IMG/VR virus record: IMGVR_UViG_3300025771_000159
Location: 1 to 26,259 of that record
DNA from: a virus
DNA length: 26,259 nucleotides
Reading direction: 5' to 3' (one strand)
Of the stretch, positions 13,790 through 20,260 are shown in pieces; position 1 is the first letter of the stretch; every line of letters starts with the position of its first letter. A program made the translations under genes and the position numbers. A model generated the notes under the pieces. That model was given only the letters and a program-made list of their open reading frames with translations. It was not told the origin of the DNA and did not search any database.

Positions 13790-15937
13790 CTAAAGAGTTG
13801 GTTGCATGTTTTTTAAATCAGTTAAAGTTTTAATGCTTTGTCCTGCCATGCTATAAAATGCCTCAGTATTATCTGATAGTTTGTTGTTAGTATAAATGTT
13901 TTTTGGCTTATACCAAAATTCTTTTTGCGGTATGGATACAAGCCTGTAATTGTTAAAGTTTGGCAAAAAGCCCATCACCGCTATAATTGCATTCTCTGAC
14001 CCATATTCACCAGTTTCTTCTTGTTTGGCTATAACTTGTTCTTGAGCCATTTGTAAGTTTTGAGCAATAATATTTTCAACCGTTGTCTCTGAATCAGACT
14101 CAACAGATGCAATAGAGGTGTCCATTTGATCTTGAGTTGTTTCTGTTGTAACGGTAGCAACTGCTACCTCCGTTGTTGTTTCTGTTTCTACTGCTGTTGA
14201 ACTAAAAGAGGAGTCTGATACAGACATGCTACTCATGTCTAAAACTTGATTGGTTTGTGCGGTAGAGGATGCAAATTGATCTGAAATGCTTGGTGAGCTA
14301 CTTATGCTCATGCTTGTATTAGACGAAGAAGCAAAAACATTGCCTGATGCAAGGCTACCACCAGTTGCATGTACTGAACTGCCTGAGTCAGTTCCACTGA
14401 TACTATTTGTGGCTGTTGTAATTGTTGCAGAAACAATTTTTAAAGCTATTTCTCTGCTTATTGAGCTTTCACCTTTTGCATTCTCTCTTTCTGCAACCTC
14501 AAACTCTTCTTCAAATACATCTTCTTCTATAATTTCTTCTCTCTCTATTCTTTCTTCTTCAATTTCAGCCTCAGCCATGCGTTCTTCTATGGCTTCAAAC
14601 ACTTCTTCAACAACTTCCTCTTCAAATATTTCTTCTACAAACTCTTCTTCAGGTTCTTCTAAAATTGCAATTTCTTCTTCTCTTCTAGTTTCTTCTTCAA
14701 ACCATTCTTCCAATTGGTCTATGGTTTCAAGCTCAATAAATGTTTCAGGCTCACGATAATCTTCTACTAAAAAAGTTTCTTGAAAAATAAATTCTTCTAC
14801 CATGAGATCGTCTGTGGGCGTAAATATTTCTTCATCACGCAAAGGTGTGTCATGCACAGAAACAAAAGGATCGTGAAATTCCTCTTGTGGAAACATTTGC
14901 TCAAAAATTATTTCTTCTTCAAATGTAAGTTCTTGTTCTCCGTTGTTTTGTTCTTCAAACTCATAAACATACTCTTCAAACATTGGCTCTTCTTCGTATC
15001 CAAGCTGTTCTTCTTCCTCGTATCCGTAGTTAAACTGGTCTTCTTGAAAATACGCAACATCATTTTCTTGACTGTAACCTTGGCAGAAAGGACCGTACTG
15101 TGGATCAAGGTTGCACTGTAAATCATCATATGCATCCCAATAATATGGACATGACTCAGAATATAGTTGGTCAATGTTACATTGTTGAGTTTGGTAAGCA
15201 TCGGCATAGCCTGAGCAACTGGTATCATTTAAGGGGTTGCTACAATCAACCACCTCTCCTACAAAAATAGAACCGCCATTTTCTAGCGTTTGATTCTCGC
15301 CTATATTGTTCCAATCTTGATTAACACAGGTTGTTGAGTTAATAATTCCTGTATTACATTCATCGTGAAAGTAATAAGTTTCCAATTCTTTTTCGTTGCC
15401 CTGTATGCCTATAAAAACATCGTGATCTTGAATATCTAATTGCCCATAGATAGCTTCATAAGTGTTATTGGGGTACAACCAAAGCTCGAAAGTGTTTTTA
15501 GAATCTCTATAGTATTCCCACATTTCATACCAACCAAAGATAATTTTATCATCAAAACTTTTGGCTAACATCGAAGAGTTCTCACCCATAATAAGATCGG
15601 TCCAAAAAGGATACATTGTATAGTTGGTGTTGGGAGATGGGCTAGGGTTGTATTGCGTGCAGTTCTTTTCCCATGTGTCGACTGTTGATAATGAGCCTAA
15701 AATTAAACAACCATTACTAGCCATGTAACCTTGGTTAAAAGTTTCGCCAAAAAAATTAAAGTCAAAGCCAAAGTTAAACACTTGAGATGTGCCGTCATCA
15801 CTGGCTGACATATCAGTGGCGTTATCTAACCGCAAATCCCAAAGTTGATTGTTGGATGTAACTGTAGTGGTTACTTGACTAAAAAGACTAACGCTTAAGA
15901 GACACGCTACTGCGTAGCATAAAATTCTTTTTTGCAT
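13790..15937 (-). CDS. Exported 715-residue protein with nidogen-like domain and Glu-rich region
   Basis: A signal peptide (MQKRILCYAVACLLSVSLFS) leads into a domain with VFNFGFDFNFFGETFNQGYM (53-72), SNGCLILGS and FELWLYPNNTYEAIYGQLDI (150-169), which resembles nidogen-type (NIDO) extracellular domains. Residues 231-288 carry eight cysteines in a repeat-like pattern with CSGYADAYQTQQC, then CPYYWDAY and CQGY. Residues 306-490 are extraordinarily Glu-rich, 500-620 Ser/Thr-rich. The end has FLPNFNNYRLVSIPQKEFWY and KNIYTNNKLSDN, a block I recall from other marine phage proteins. It is probably exported to the periplasm or cell surface. Its start overlaps the upstream stop by 31 bases. Function unknown. 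Confidence 0.75.
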   Translation of the reverse strand: MQKRILCYAVACLLSVSLFSQVTTTVTSNNQLWDLRLDNATDMSASDDGTSQVFNFGFDFNFFGETFNQGYMASNGCLILGSLSTVDTWEKNCTQYNPSPSPNTNYTMYPFWTDLIMGENSSMLAKSFDDKIIFGWYEMWEYYRDSKNTFELWLYPNNTYEAIYGQLDIQDHDVFIGIQGNEKELETYYFHDECNTGIINSTTCVNQDWNNIGENQTLENGGSIFVGEVVDCSNPLNDTSCSGYADAYQTQQCNIDQLYSESCPYYWDAYDDLQCNLDPQYGPFCQGYSQENDVAYFQEDQFNYGYEEEEQLGYEEEPMFEEYVYEFEEQNNGEQELTFEEEIIFEQMFPQEEFHDPFVSVHDTPLRDEEIFTPTDDLMVEEFIFQETFLVEDYREPETFIELETIDQLEEWFEEETRREEEIAILEEPEEEFVEEIFEEEVVEEVFEAIEERMAEAEIEEERIEREEIIEEDVFEEEFEVAERENAKGESSISREIALKIVSATITTATNSISGTDSGSSVHATGGSLASGNVFASSSNTSMSISSSPSISDQFASSTAQTNQVLDMSSMSVSDSSFSSTAVETETTTEVAVATVTTETTQDQMDTSIASVESDSETTVENIIAQNLQMAQEQVIAKQEETGEYGSENAIIAVMGFLPNFNNYRLVSIPQKEFWYKPKNIYTNNKLSDNTEAFYSMAGQSIKTLTDLKNMQPTL

Positions 15938-17016
15938 TGTTTGCTTGTTTTGGTTTTTCTTGTATAAGTTTTTTTAACTAAGCCCACAACGTCTTTATTA
16001 ATTTTATCTCTGTTCGGGTTTCTATCATGTGTGCATTGCTGTATAAAAAGTTTTTCTTGTTCTTTGGCATCGGGTCTTTTGGACTTATTTTCAGCCCAAG
16101 CCATAGTTGCTTCTGCACCTATTTTACCTTGGTAAGGGCAAGGAGTACCTGCCATTTCCATGGCTTTAAATACTCTTGGGTCTTGACAAAGTATAGACAC
16201 TGAAGCGACTTTCATACCAGTATCATACAAATACTTTGAAAGTTTTAAGCGTTCACAGTTCTCGTCAGTCACAGTTGCTCCTGTAGAGAACCCAAATACT
16301 TGCCCTTGAAAAGCTCCTGACCTACCAACGGTACATAGGTCTTGAGAATAACTCATAATGCTAGGTGCTATCGCAGAGGCAGGGGGTGCCTTGCTCTTAA
16401 CATTTTGGTTTATTGTTTGTGTCGAATTGGATTCGTTAATGTTTCGGTTCGTATTATCAGACCTAGAATTGTTTTCGTTTACATTTCTATTGTCGGTTGT
16501 GACATTTGAGTCAGAAGTCGATTGATTTATGTTAGTGTTTTGATTTGTGTTATTACTGGTCGAAGTTGAATTATTTGTGTTCGTAACATTTTGATTTACG
16601 GTTGAATTTACCGTGGAATTCGATGTTGAATTAGAAGTATTAACATTGTTGTTTGTATTAACATTGTTTGAGGTCGAAGTATTTACATTTGTGTTTGCGT
16701 TGGTCGACACATTTGTGTTTGAGTTTGTATTGGTTGAAACATTGGTATTGGTCGATACATTGGTATTAGAATTCGTATTGGTGTTCGTGTTGGTGTTTTG
16801 ATTGGTGTTGGTGTTCGTATTGGTATTTGTGGTTGTGGTTGTATTAACCGTATCCAAACTATTGTTTTCGCAATACTGAGTACCGTTGACACAAGCCGTG
16901 CCTGATTGTTGGCTTGACTGTGCGTTTGCATTAACAGAAAAGCCAATAACAAGGGTTACCAAAAAGCCTATAGCAGACCAAATGATTAATTTATCGTGTT
17001 GTTTTTGCCCGTTCAT
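15907..17016 (-). CDS. Exported Asn/Thr-rich repeat protein with Cys-containing C-terminal domain
   Basis: The 369-residue protein has a hydrophobic segment (residues 11-28) ending in the A-N-A signal-peptidase site, then C42 and C49, then a low-complexity Asn/Thr/Ser/Val region (about 57-205) made of NT and NVST-type units, then a compact domain (about 218-305) with SQDLCTVGRSGAFQGQVFGF and cysteines C228, C254, C277 and C293, then a Lys-rich end. I recall the C-terminal domain from other phage genomes without known function. Export and a surface or periplasmic role are inferred. No Shine-Dalgarno site is present; an extended -10 promoter lies just upstream, so the message may be nearly leaderless. 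Confidence 0.75.
   Translation of the reverse strand: MNGQKQHDKLIIWSAIGFLVTLVIGFSVNANAQSSQQSGTACVNGTQYCENNSLDTVNTTTTTNTNTNTNTNQNTNTNTNTNSNTNVSTNTNVSTNTNSNTNVSTNANTNVNTSTSNNVNTNNNVNTSNSTSNSTVNSTVNQNVTNTNNSTSTSNNTNQNTNINQSTSDSNVTTDNRNVNENNSRSDNTNRNINESNSTQTINQNVKSKAPPASAIAPSIMSYSQDLCTVGRSGAFQGQVFGFSTGATVTDENCERLKLSKYLYDTGMKVASVSILCQDPRVFKAMEMAGTPCPYQGKIGAEATMAWAENKSKRPDAKEQEKLFIQQCTHDRNPNRDKINKDVVGLVKKTYTRKTKTSKQCKKEFYATQ
16402..16848. repeat. Degenerate hexanucleotide tandem repeat coding for Asn-Thr runs
   Basis: The DNA is built of TTNGTN-like units (for example TTGGTGTTCGTGTTGGTG) repeated with substitutions over about 450 bases on the plus strand, encoding the NT/NS/NVST runs of the exported protein. 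Such repeats can change length by slippage, in steps of six bases that keep the frame. Confidence 0.8.
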
Positions 17017-17025
17017 TGTTAGAAA

Positions 17026-17034
17026 AATATAGCA
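17026..17034 (-). promoter_or_regulatory. Extended -10 promoter of the exported protein genes
   Basis: On the minus strand TGC directly precedes TATATT (17031-17026, five of six to TATAAT), giving the TGn extended -10 form; no good -35 is seen. The -10 end is only 9 bases before the ATG at 17016, so the transcript would start within a few bases of the start codon. Confidence 0.45.
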
Positions 17035-17089
17035 TAAAAAATTTTTTTACCTAAGAAGAATGCATTACTAATTTAATTTATTTTTCTAT

Positions 17090-17109
17090 AAGTGTTGACT
17101 TGAACACTT
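17090..17109. promoter_or_regulatory. Operator-like palindrome over the -35 of the plus-strand gene
   Basis: AAGTGTT (17090-17096) and AACACTT (17103-17109) form a perfect 7-bp inverted repeat with a 6-base spacer that covers the TTGACT -35 hexamer. A further AGTGT half-site lies at 17114-17118 against the -10. A dimeric repressor bound here would block RNA polymerase. The binding protein is unknown. Confidence 0.55.
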
Positions 17110-17123
17110 TACTAGTGTAAGAT
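17095..17123 (+). promoter_or_regulatory. Sigma-70-like promoter of the lone plus-strand gene
   Basis: TTGACT (17095-17100, five of six to TTGACA), a 17-base spacer and TAAGAT (17118-17123, four of six to TATAAT) form a plausible promoter, with transcription starting near 17130. The palindrome at 17090-17109 overlaps it. Confidence 0.6.
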
Positions 17124-17180
17124 TAAGGATAGGTAAAGAAAAAGGTTCTTTATCATAAAACCTCATATAGGAGAATCAAT

Positions 17181-17510
17181 ATGAAAACCACACTACAAAA
17201 GTGTTACGAAAAAATGGCTATGATCAAACACAATTCTGATCAACTAAGGTTGATGGCAGGAAAGTTTGATAATGGCGAGCCTGCTGTAATCTTGGTGTTA
17301 GATCAAGATGGCGGTGGAACTCATGTTACACCTGTAGCGATTATGCTAGATCAAGCTAAGGTCGATGCCTTAAATCCTGACTGGATATATTCCAAAAAGA
17401 TTTACAAGGTAATCGAAGATGCAACTCGCATTGACAAGAGAACCAAGGTTGGTGACTTTGCAGGTCAGTTCATCATGATTGATGAGTTGTTTGACAAGGC
17501 TGACTTTTAA
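17181..17510 (+). CDS. Unknown 109-residue protein, only plus-strand gene
   Basis: I do not recognise this protein. It begins MKTTLQKCYEKMAMIKHNSD, has a hydrophobic strand followed by an Asp/Gly turn and histidine (PAVILVLDQDGGGTHVTPVA, residues 34-53), then a helix-rich half (IMLDQAKVDALNPDWIYSKK) and an acidic end (FIMIDELFDKADF). It lacks membrane segments and signal peptide and is probably a small alpha/beta cytosolic protein. AGGAG (17169-17173) lies 7 bases before the ATG. It has its own promoter, palindrome and terminator and is opposed to all neighbours, as in a phage moron or a host-control gene. Roles such as immunity or anti-defence are open guesses. Confidence 0.85.
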   Translation: MKTTLQKCYEKMAMIKHNSDQLRLMAGKFDNGEPAVILVLDQDGGGTHVTPVAIMLDQAKVDALNPDWIYSKKIYKVIEDATRIDKRTKVGDFAGQFIMIDELFDKADF

Positions 17511-17531
17511 TAGCTAGCCACTTTTGATAAG

Positions 17532-17554
17532 CCCCTCTTTATGAGGGGTTTTTT
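17532..17554 (+). terminator. Intrinsic terminator of the plus-strand gene
   Basis: CCCCTC (17532-17537), a TTTAT loop and GAGGGG (17543-17548) are followed by six T (17549-17554). It lies 21 bases past the plus-strand stop. The hairpin overlaps the last codons and TAA of the convergent nuclease gene, whose 3' end thus doubles as the terminator. On the minus strand no T run follows. Confidence 0.88.
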
Positions 17555-17970
17555 ATTTCTTGATACACGCCAAGCTCAAGAAGTTTTTGTTTGTTGATTT
17601 CATGCTCTGCCTCAACATCATTTTTGCTTTGCCCAAAATATCGAACAGCCAAGTGTTTTCTTACTAGCTCTTCGTTAATGTTAATTGAGTCTACAAGTAT
17701 CTCGCCTAAGACACGACCATATTTACCTTTGGAATCTTTTAATTTGGTTCTAACAATAATTTCATTGCCGTTAGCTATTGCATTTTCAACAAAAACTTTA
17801 GCTAGTTTGCCTCTAGCTTTTTCGTCTTTGTTTCTTGTGCGACACTCAGGCGTGTCAATCCCATAAAGGCGTACACGACACTTGTGATAGATATTAAAAC
17901 CAAGAGAAATATTAAGGTCAGAAGTATCTCCGTCAACCACCTTAATGACTTCGCAAGCATACTCGTACAT
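17539..17970 (-). CDS. Thermonuclease-like (SNase family) nuclease
   Basis: The 143-residue protein matches the staphylococcal nuclease fold: KVVDGDTSDL with D15, RVRLYGIDTPE with R34, D39 and E42, and GKYGRVLGEI with R86. These correspond to D21, R35, D40, E43 and R87 of the Staphylococcus enzyme, so calcium-dependent cleavage of DNA or RNA is expected. Unlike secreted relatives it has no signal peptide and should act in the cytoplasm, for example on host DNA. Its ATG overlaps the upstream TAA as TAATG. The last codons are inside the terminator of the convergent plus-strand gene. Confidence 0.9.
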   Translation of the reverse strand: MYEYACEVIKVVDGDTSDLNISLGFNIYHKCRVRLYGIDTPECRTRNKDEKARGKLAKVFVENAIANGNEIIVRTKLKDSKGKYGRVLGEILVDSININEELVRKHLAVRYFGQSKNDVEAEHEINKQKLLELGVYQEIKNPS

Positions 17971-18173
17971 TATTTTTTCTTACGGGGTCGACCTCTTTTT
18001 TTTGGAACTTGAGTGTAAGCCTCGTTTATGTCAGGGGTATTGGGATCGTCAGCAACATATCTGCCTTTTTTGTTTCTAGCTCTAACGGTTTCCATCTCTT
18101 CTTTAAGAGGGTTGGGTAGTTCTGCCGAACTAAGAGGCGTAAAAAAATATACTACTTTTTTCCACCAAGACAT
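17970..18173 (-). CDS. 67-residue protein with AT-hook-like tail
   Basis: The product begins MSWWKKVVYFFTPLSSAELP, a short hydrophobic segment that could touch the membrane, continues with KKGRYVADDPNTPDINEAYT (residues about 35-54) and ends PKKRGRPRKKK. The RGRP core with flanking basic residues is the AT-hook signature for the minor groove of A+T-rich DNA. The G-R-Y-V-A-D-D-P-x-T-P-D-x-N-E-A-Y block is one I recall from phage genomes, role unknown. It starts one base after the 35-residue gene and overlaps the nuclease start, so the three are likely cotranslated. Confidence 0.75.
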   Translation of the reverse strand: MSWWKKVVYFFTPLSSAELPNPLKEEMETVRARNKKGRYVADDPNTPDINEAYTQVPKKRGRPRKKK

Positions 18174-18174
18174 G

Positions 18175-18282
18175 TTACTTCTTAAATCTTGATATTGTTT
18201 TTTCCCAAAGCTCAGGTTTAAATCTTCTCATAGATAGTGCAATAATAAGCACCATAATAGCTAATGGTATTAATACTTCCAT
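18175..18282 (-). CDS. 35-residue single-pass membrane peptide
   Basis: A 35-codon frame starts at ATG 18280-18282, overlapping the lipoprotein TAA as TAATG, and stops at TAA 18175-18177, one base before the next gene. It encodes MEVLIPLAIMVLIIALSMRR followed by FKPELWEKTISRFKK. Residues 2-18 form a membrane helix, and the basic tail would stay in the cytoplasm. GAGG lies upstream. The exact fit between coupled neighbours supports a real gene. A lysis accessory or membrane regulator role is possible because it follows a lipoprotein gene; nothing in the sequence proves it. Confidence 0.68.
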   Translation of the reverse strand: MEVLIPLAIMVLIIALSMRRFKPELWEKTISRFKK

Positions 18283-18551
18283 TATTTAGATTCCTCGGGT
18301 TTGTTTTGAAGTTCGTCAGTTTGCTCGTCAATATTTTCAACGACTGTATCAATTACGCCTTCGTAAGTTTCAGCCACTGTATTAACAACGCCACTAACAT
18401 CTTTTAATGCTGCTCCTGAAATATTTCCAGCAGTTTTAACGGTTGTATCAACTGTAGTCATAGCAATATTTTTTCCGCCATCTATAACAGAGCCTACTGT
18501 TGCACATGAAGTGGCAAATAAGCCAATTAAAATTAAATATACATTTTTCAT
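18282..18551 (-). CDS. Small lipoprotein, possible o-spanin-like
   Basis: The 89-residue product has a classical lipoprotein signal (MKNVYLILIGLFATSC) with the modified cysteine at C16, followed by a Val/Thr/Asp-rich helical region and an acidic end ENIDEQTDELQNKPEESK. S at -1 and T at -2 of the lipobox are acceptable. It would be anchored in the outer or inner membrane. An outer-membrane spanin partner for the coiled-coil protein at 13436-13780 is one option, though the two genes lie about 4.5 kb apart; an entericidin-like or exclusion lipoprotein is another. AGGAG lies 6 bases before the ATG. Confidence 0.75.
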   Translation of the reverse strand: MKNVYLILIGLFATSCATVGSVIDGGKNIAMTTVDTTVKTAGNISGAALKDVSGVVNTVAETYEGVIDTVVENIDEQTDELQNKPEESK

Positions 18552-18560
18552 AATTTACTC

Positions 18561-19169
18561 CTATGAAGTTTGATCAGGGGATGGTGGAAACTGAGGCAAT
18601 GGTGCTACTGGCGGATCACCAACAGGTATATACAAAGCCTGTAGTTGAGGTACTGTAGTACAAGCGTTAATTGCTACTACTTGTTGTTGGTAAGTCGTTC
18701 TAATTGACTCTCTCCAAGTGTCCCAGTCTGTAGGTATCGCTGTACCGTTTTCAGACTCTCTTACCACATACCAATCGCTAGGTTGTAATATGCTGTAGGC
18801 TTGGTTTTTTTGAGTTGTAATAGCGTTTGATTTTAAGCCTGGAGTAACTGTACCGTCAGGGTTAGTTGTATCGTCTAAAGACATAGGTGTAGCTGTTCCG
18901 TAAGCTCCTACGACTGTATTCGTATAAGTAGTACCACCTACGCTTACGCTGTCGTAATAAGTAAAAGTTTCGTTAGTATTGATGTAGTAAGCAGGGTCTT
19001 CGTAATTGCTTGTATCTTCAACAACTGGGTAAACCCCTATTGTTGCTAATTCAGCATTTGACCAAGAAGACATTACATTTGCAGGATAATTTACATCCCC
19101 ATAAGTAATAGCTGTTGGTTTGGTATAAACCTTGGTTACGTTGTTGTCTGAATCTACTGATGCCCACAT
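18561..19169 (-). CDS. Tail-fibre-associated protein, possible assembly chaperone
   Basis: The 202-residue protein follows the fibre-like genes. Its N-terminal half is Thr/Tyr-rich and beta-like; the C-terminal part has ILQPSDWYVVRESENGTAIP (about 127-146) and DWDTWRESIRTTYQQQV, ending Pro-rich (PVAPLPQFPPSPDQTS). The S-D-W-x-x-x-R-x-x-E-x-G-x-x-I-P and W-R-x-x-I-R elements are like phage tail assembly chaperone-type C-termini that sit next to fibre genes, which I offer from memory. It may trim or fold the fibre proteins upstream. The ATG has a GAGGT site at longer than usual distance (about 13 bases). Confidence 0.6.
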   Translation of the reverse strand: MWASVDSDNNVTKVYTKPTAITYGDVNYPANVMSSWSNAELATIGVYPVVEDTSNYEDPAYYINTNETFTYYDSVSVGGTTYTNTVVGAYGTATPMSLDDTTNPDGTVTPGLKSNAITTQKNQAYSILQPSDWYVVRESENGTAIPTDWDTWRESIRTTYQQQVVAINACTTVPQLQALYIPVGDPPVAPLPQFPPSPDQTS

Positions 19170-19198
19170 AATTTTTATTTTACCTCAAATTAATTATT

Positions 19199-20260
19199 TT
19201 ACCTAGCTGTTGTTGGTATACCTGTTGATGTTACGAATGGATTTTCTGCAAATGCCATGTAGATGTATGAACCACCTGATTGATTAAAAATACTGTGATT
19301 ACTTGAAGGTCTAAATCCATTAGATAATAAATCTACTGTATAGGTGCTAGATTCTGCATTTGTTAAATCAGCAAATAAAGTTTTAGTAGCACCATTATAT
19401 GTTTCTCTTTTACTGTCTACAATTCCCCAATCATTTGTTGAATCTGTCCTTTTGCAAATAACAAGAGCTGGTTTAAAACCTGTATAAACAAATGGAGAAC
19501 CACTACCAACACCTTTATAGTTGCCAAACTTGCTGTAGCCTTGTTTTTCTGCGAAGCAGTAGGCTATGTAAGTCTGATTTGCATTAACTGTAGCAGGGTA
19601 ATTATATCCAAATACGCTTGATGTTATACCATCACCCCAAATATCAGAAAATGTTAGCTCAGCAGTATTAAGTTGTAAATTAACATAAGAAGTGTCTCCT
19701 GCCATACCTTGATGCCAAGTCCACCAGCTACTAGTGCCACCTCTGCTTTTTGTAATAAACATCGCAGGTTTTACGCCTAATCCATGTCCGACACTATGGT
19801 TTCCTCCTAACAATCCTGTTGTCCATGTAACTATGCTAAAACCAGCATCAGTATTAACTTGTACTGTTGAAGTAACAGTTCCATCCGTATTGCTTGAGGT
19901 CGTACCACCATTAGCTTTCCAAGACCAACTAACCATGCTTGTACCAATCCCTTGAAACCCTGAATCTCCTACACCATCTAATGTAAAACCATCAGAATCA
20001 AAATCCATTCTATATTGAGCATATGTACTTTCAGCTTGTGTTAAGTCTGATACTAAGTGCAAATCATTATCAGATGTACCACCTGCTGAAGTGTTTTTTA
20101 ATACATTGCTAGTAGCACTATCTCGTCTTTTTGACCACACAAAGTCAGGTTGCATATCTGAATTACCATCAAAAGTAACAGCGTTTCCTGCCGTTCCATC
20201 ACCAGTCCAAAGAGCAATCTGAAAATATGCAGATGGGTCGTCTATTGTTGTATAAGCCAT
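19199..20260 (-). CDS. DUF7483-like tail-associated protein with three internal modules
   Basis: This 353-residue protein opens MAYTTIDDPSAYFQIALWTG and has a repeated module: PDFVWSKRRDSATSN (about 33-47), KPAMFITKSRGGTSSW (about 164-179) ending YIAYCFAEK, and KPALVICKRTDSTNDWG (about 267-283) ending YIYMAFAENPF. VGHGLGVKPAM precedes the second. This pattern is what I recall as DUF7483 in phage tail or fibre proteins. It is probably a surface-exposed, beta-rich virion protein that may bind sugars on the host. Its ATG overlaps the upstream TAA. Next to the LamG/SPRY gene it forms a receptor-binding set. Confidence 0.75.
   Translation of the reverse strand: MAYTTIDDPSAYFQIALWTGDGTAGNAVTFDGNSDMQPDFVWSKRRDSATSNVLKNTSAGGTSDNDLHLVSDLTQAESTYAQYRMDFDSDGFTLDGVGDSGFQGIGTSMVSWSWKANGGTTSSNTDGTVTSTVQVNTDAGFSIVTWTTGLLGGNHSVGHGLGVKPAMFITKSRGGTSSWWTWHQGMAGDTSYVNLQLNTAELTFSDIWGDGITSSVFGYNYPATVNANQTYIAYCFAEKQGYSKFGNYKGVGSGSPFVYTGFKPALVICKRTDSTNDWGIVDSKRETYNGATKTLFADLTNAESSTYTVDLLSNGFRPSSNHSIFNQSGGSYIYMAFAENPFVTSTGIPTTAR

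Noticed and set aside
14286-14759. 157-codon plus-strand frame, Ser/Leu-rich
   Set aside because: It is the complement of the Glu-rich and Ser/Thr-rich part of the exported protein (GAA/GAG read backwards as TTC/CTC), has no ribosome site and no domain pattern.
14908-15228. 106-codon minus-strand frame beginning MIPVAQAMPM
   Set aside because: It lies inside the coding frame of the 715-residue protein in another frame, is Lys/Leu-rich by composition and has no ribosome site.
16613-16801. Plus-strand frame of Val/Leu/Phe repeats and a minus-strand Thr/Pro/Gln frame at 16683-16952
   Set aside because: Both are other-frame readings of the hexanucleotide repeat region and are repetitive only because the DNA is.
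16402-16848. Possible CRISPR array
   Set aside because: The repeats are contiguous degenerate 6-mers inside a coding frame, with no spacers of regular length.
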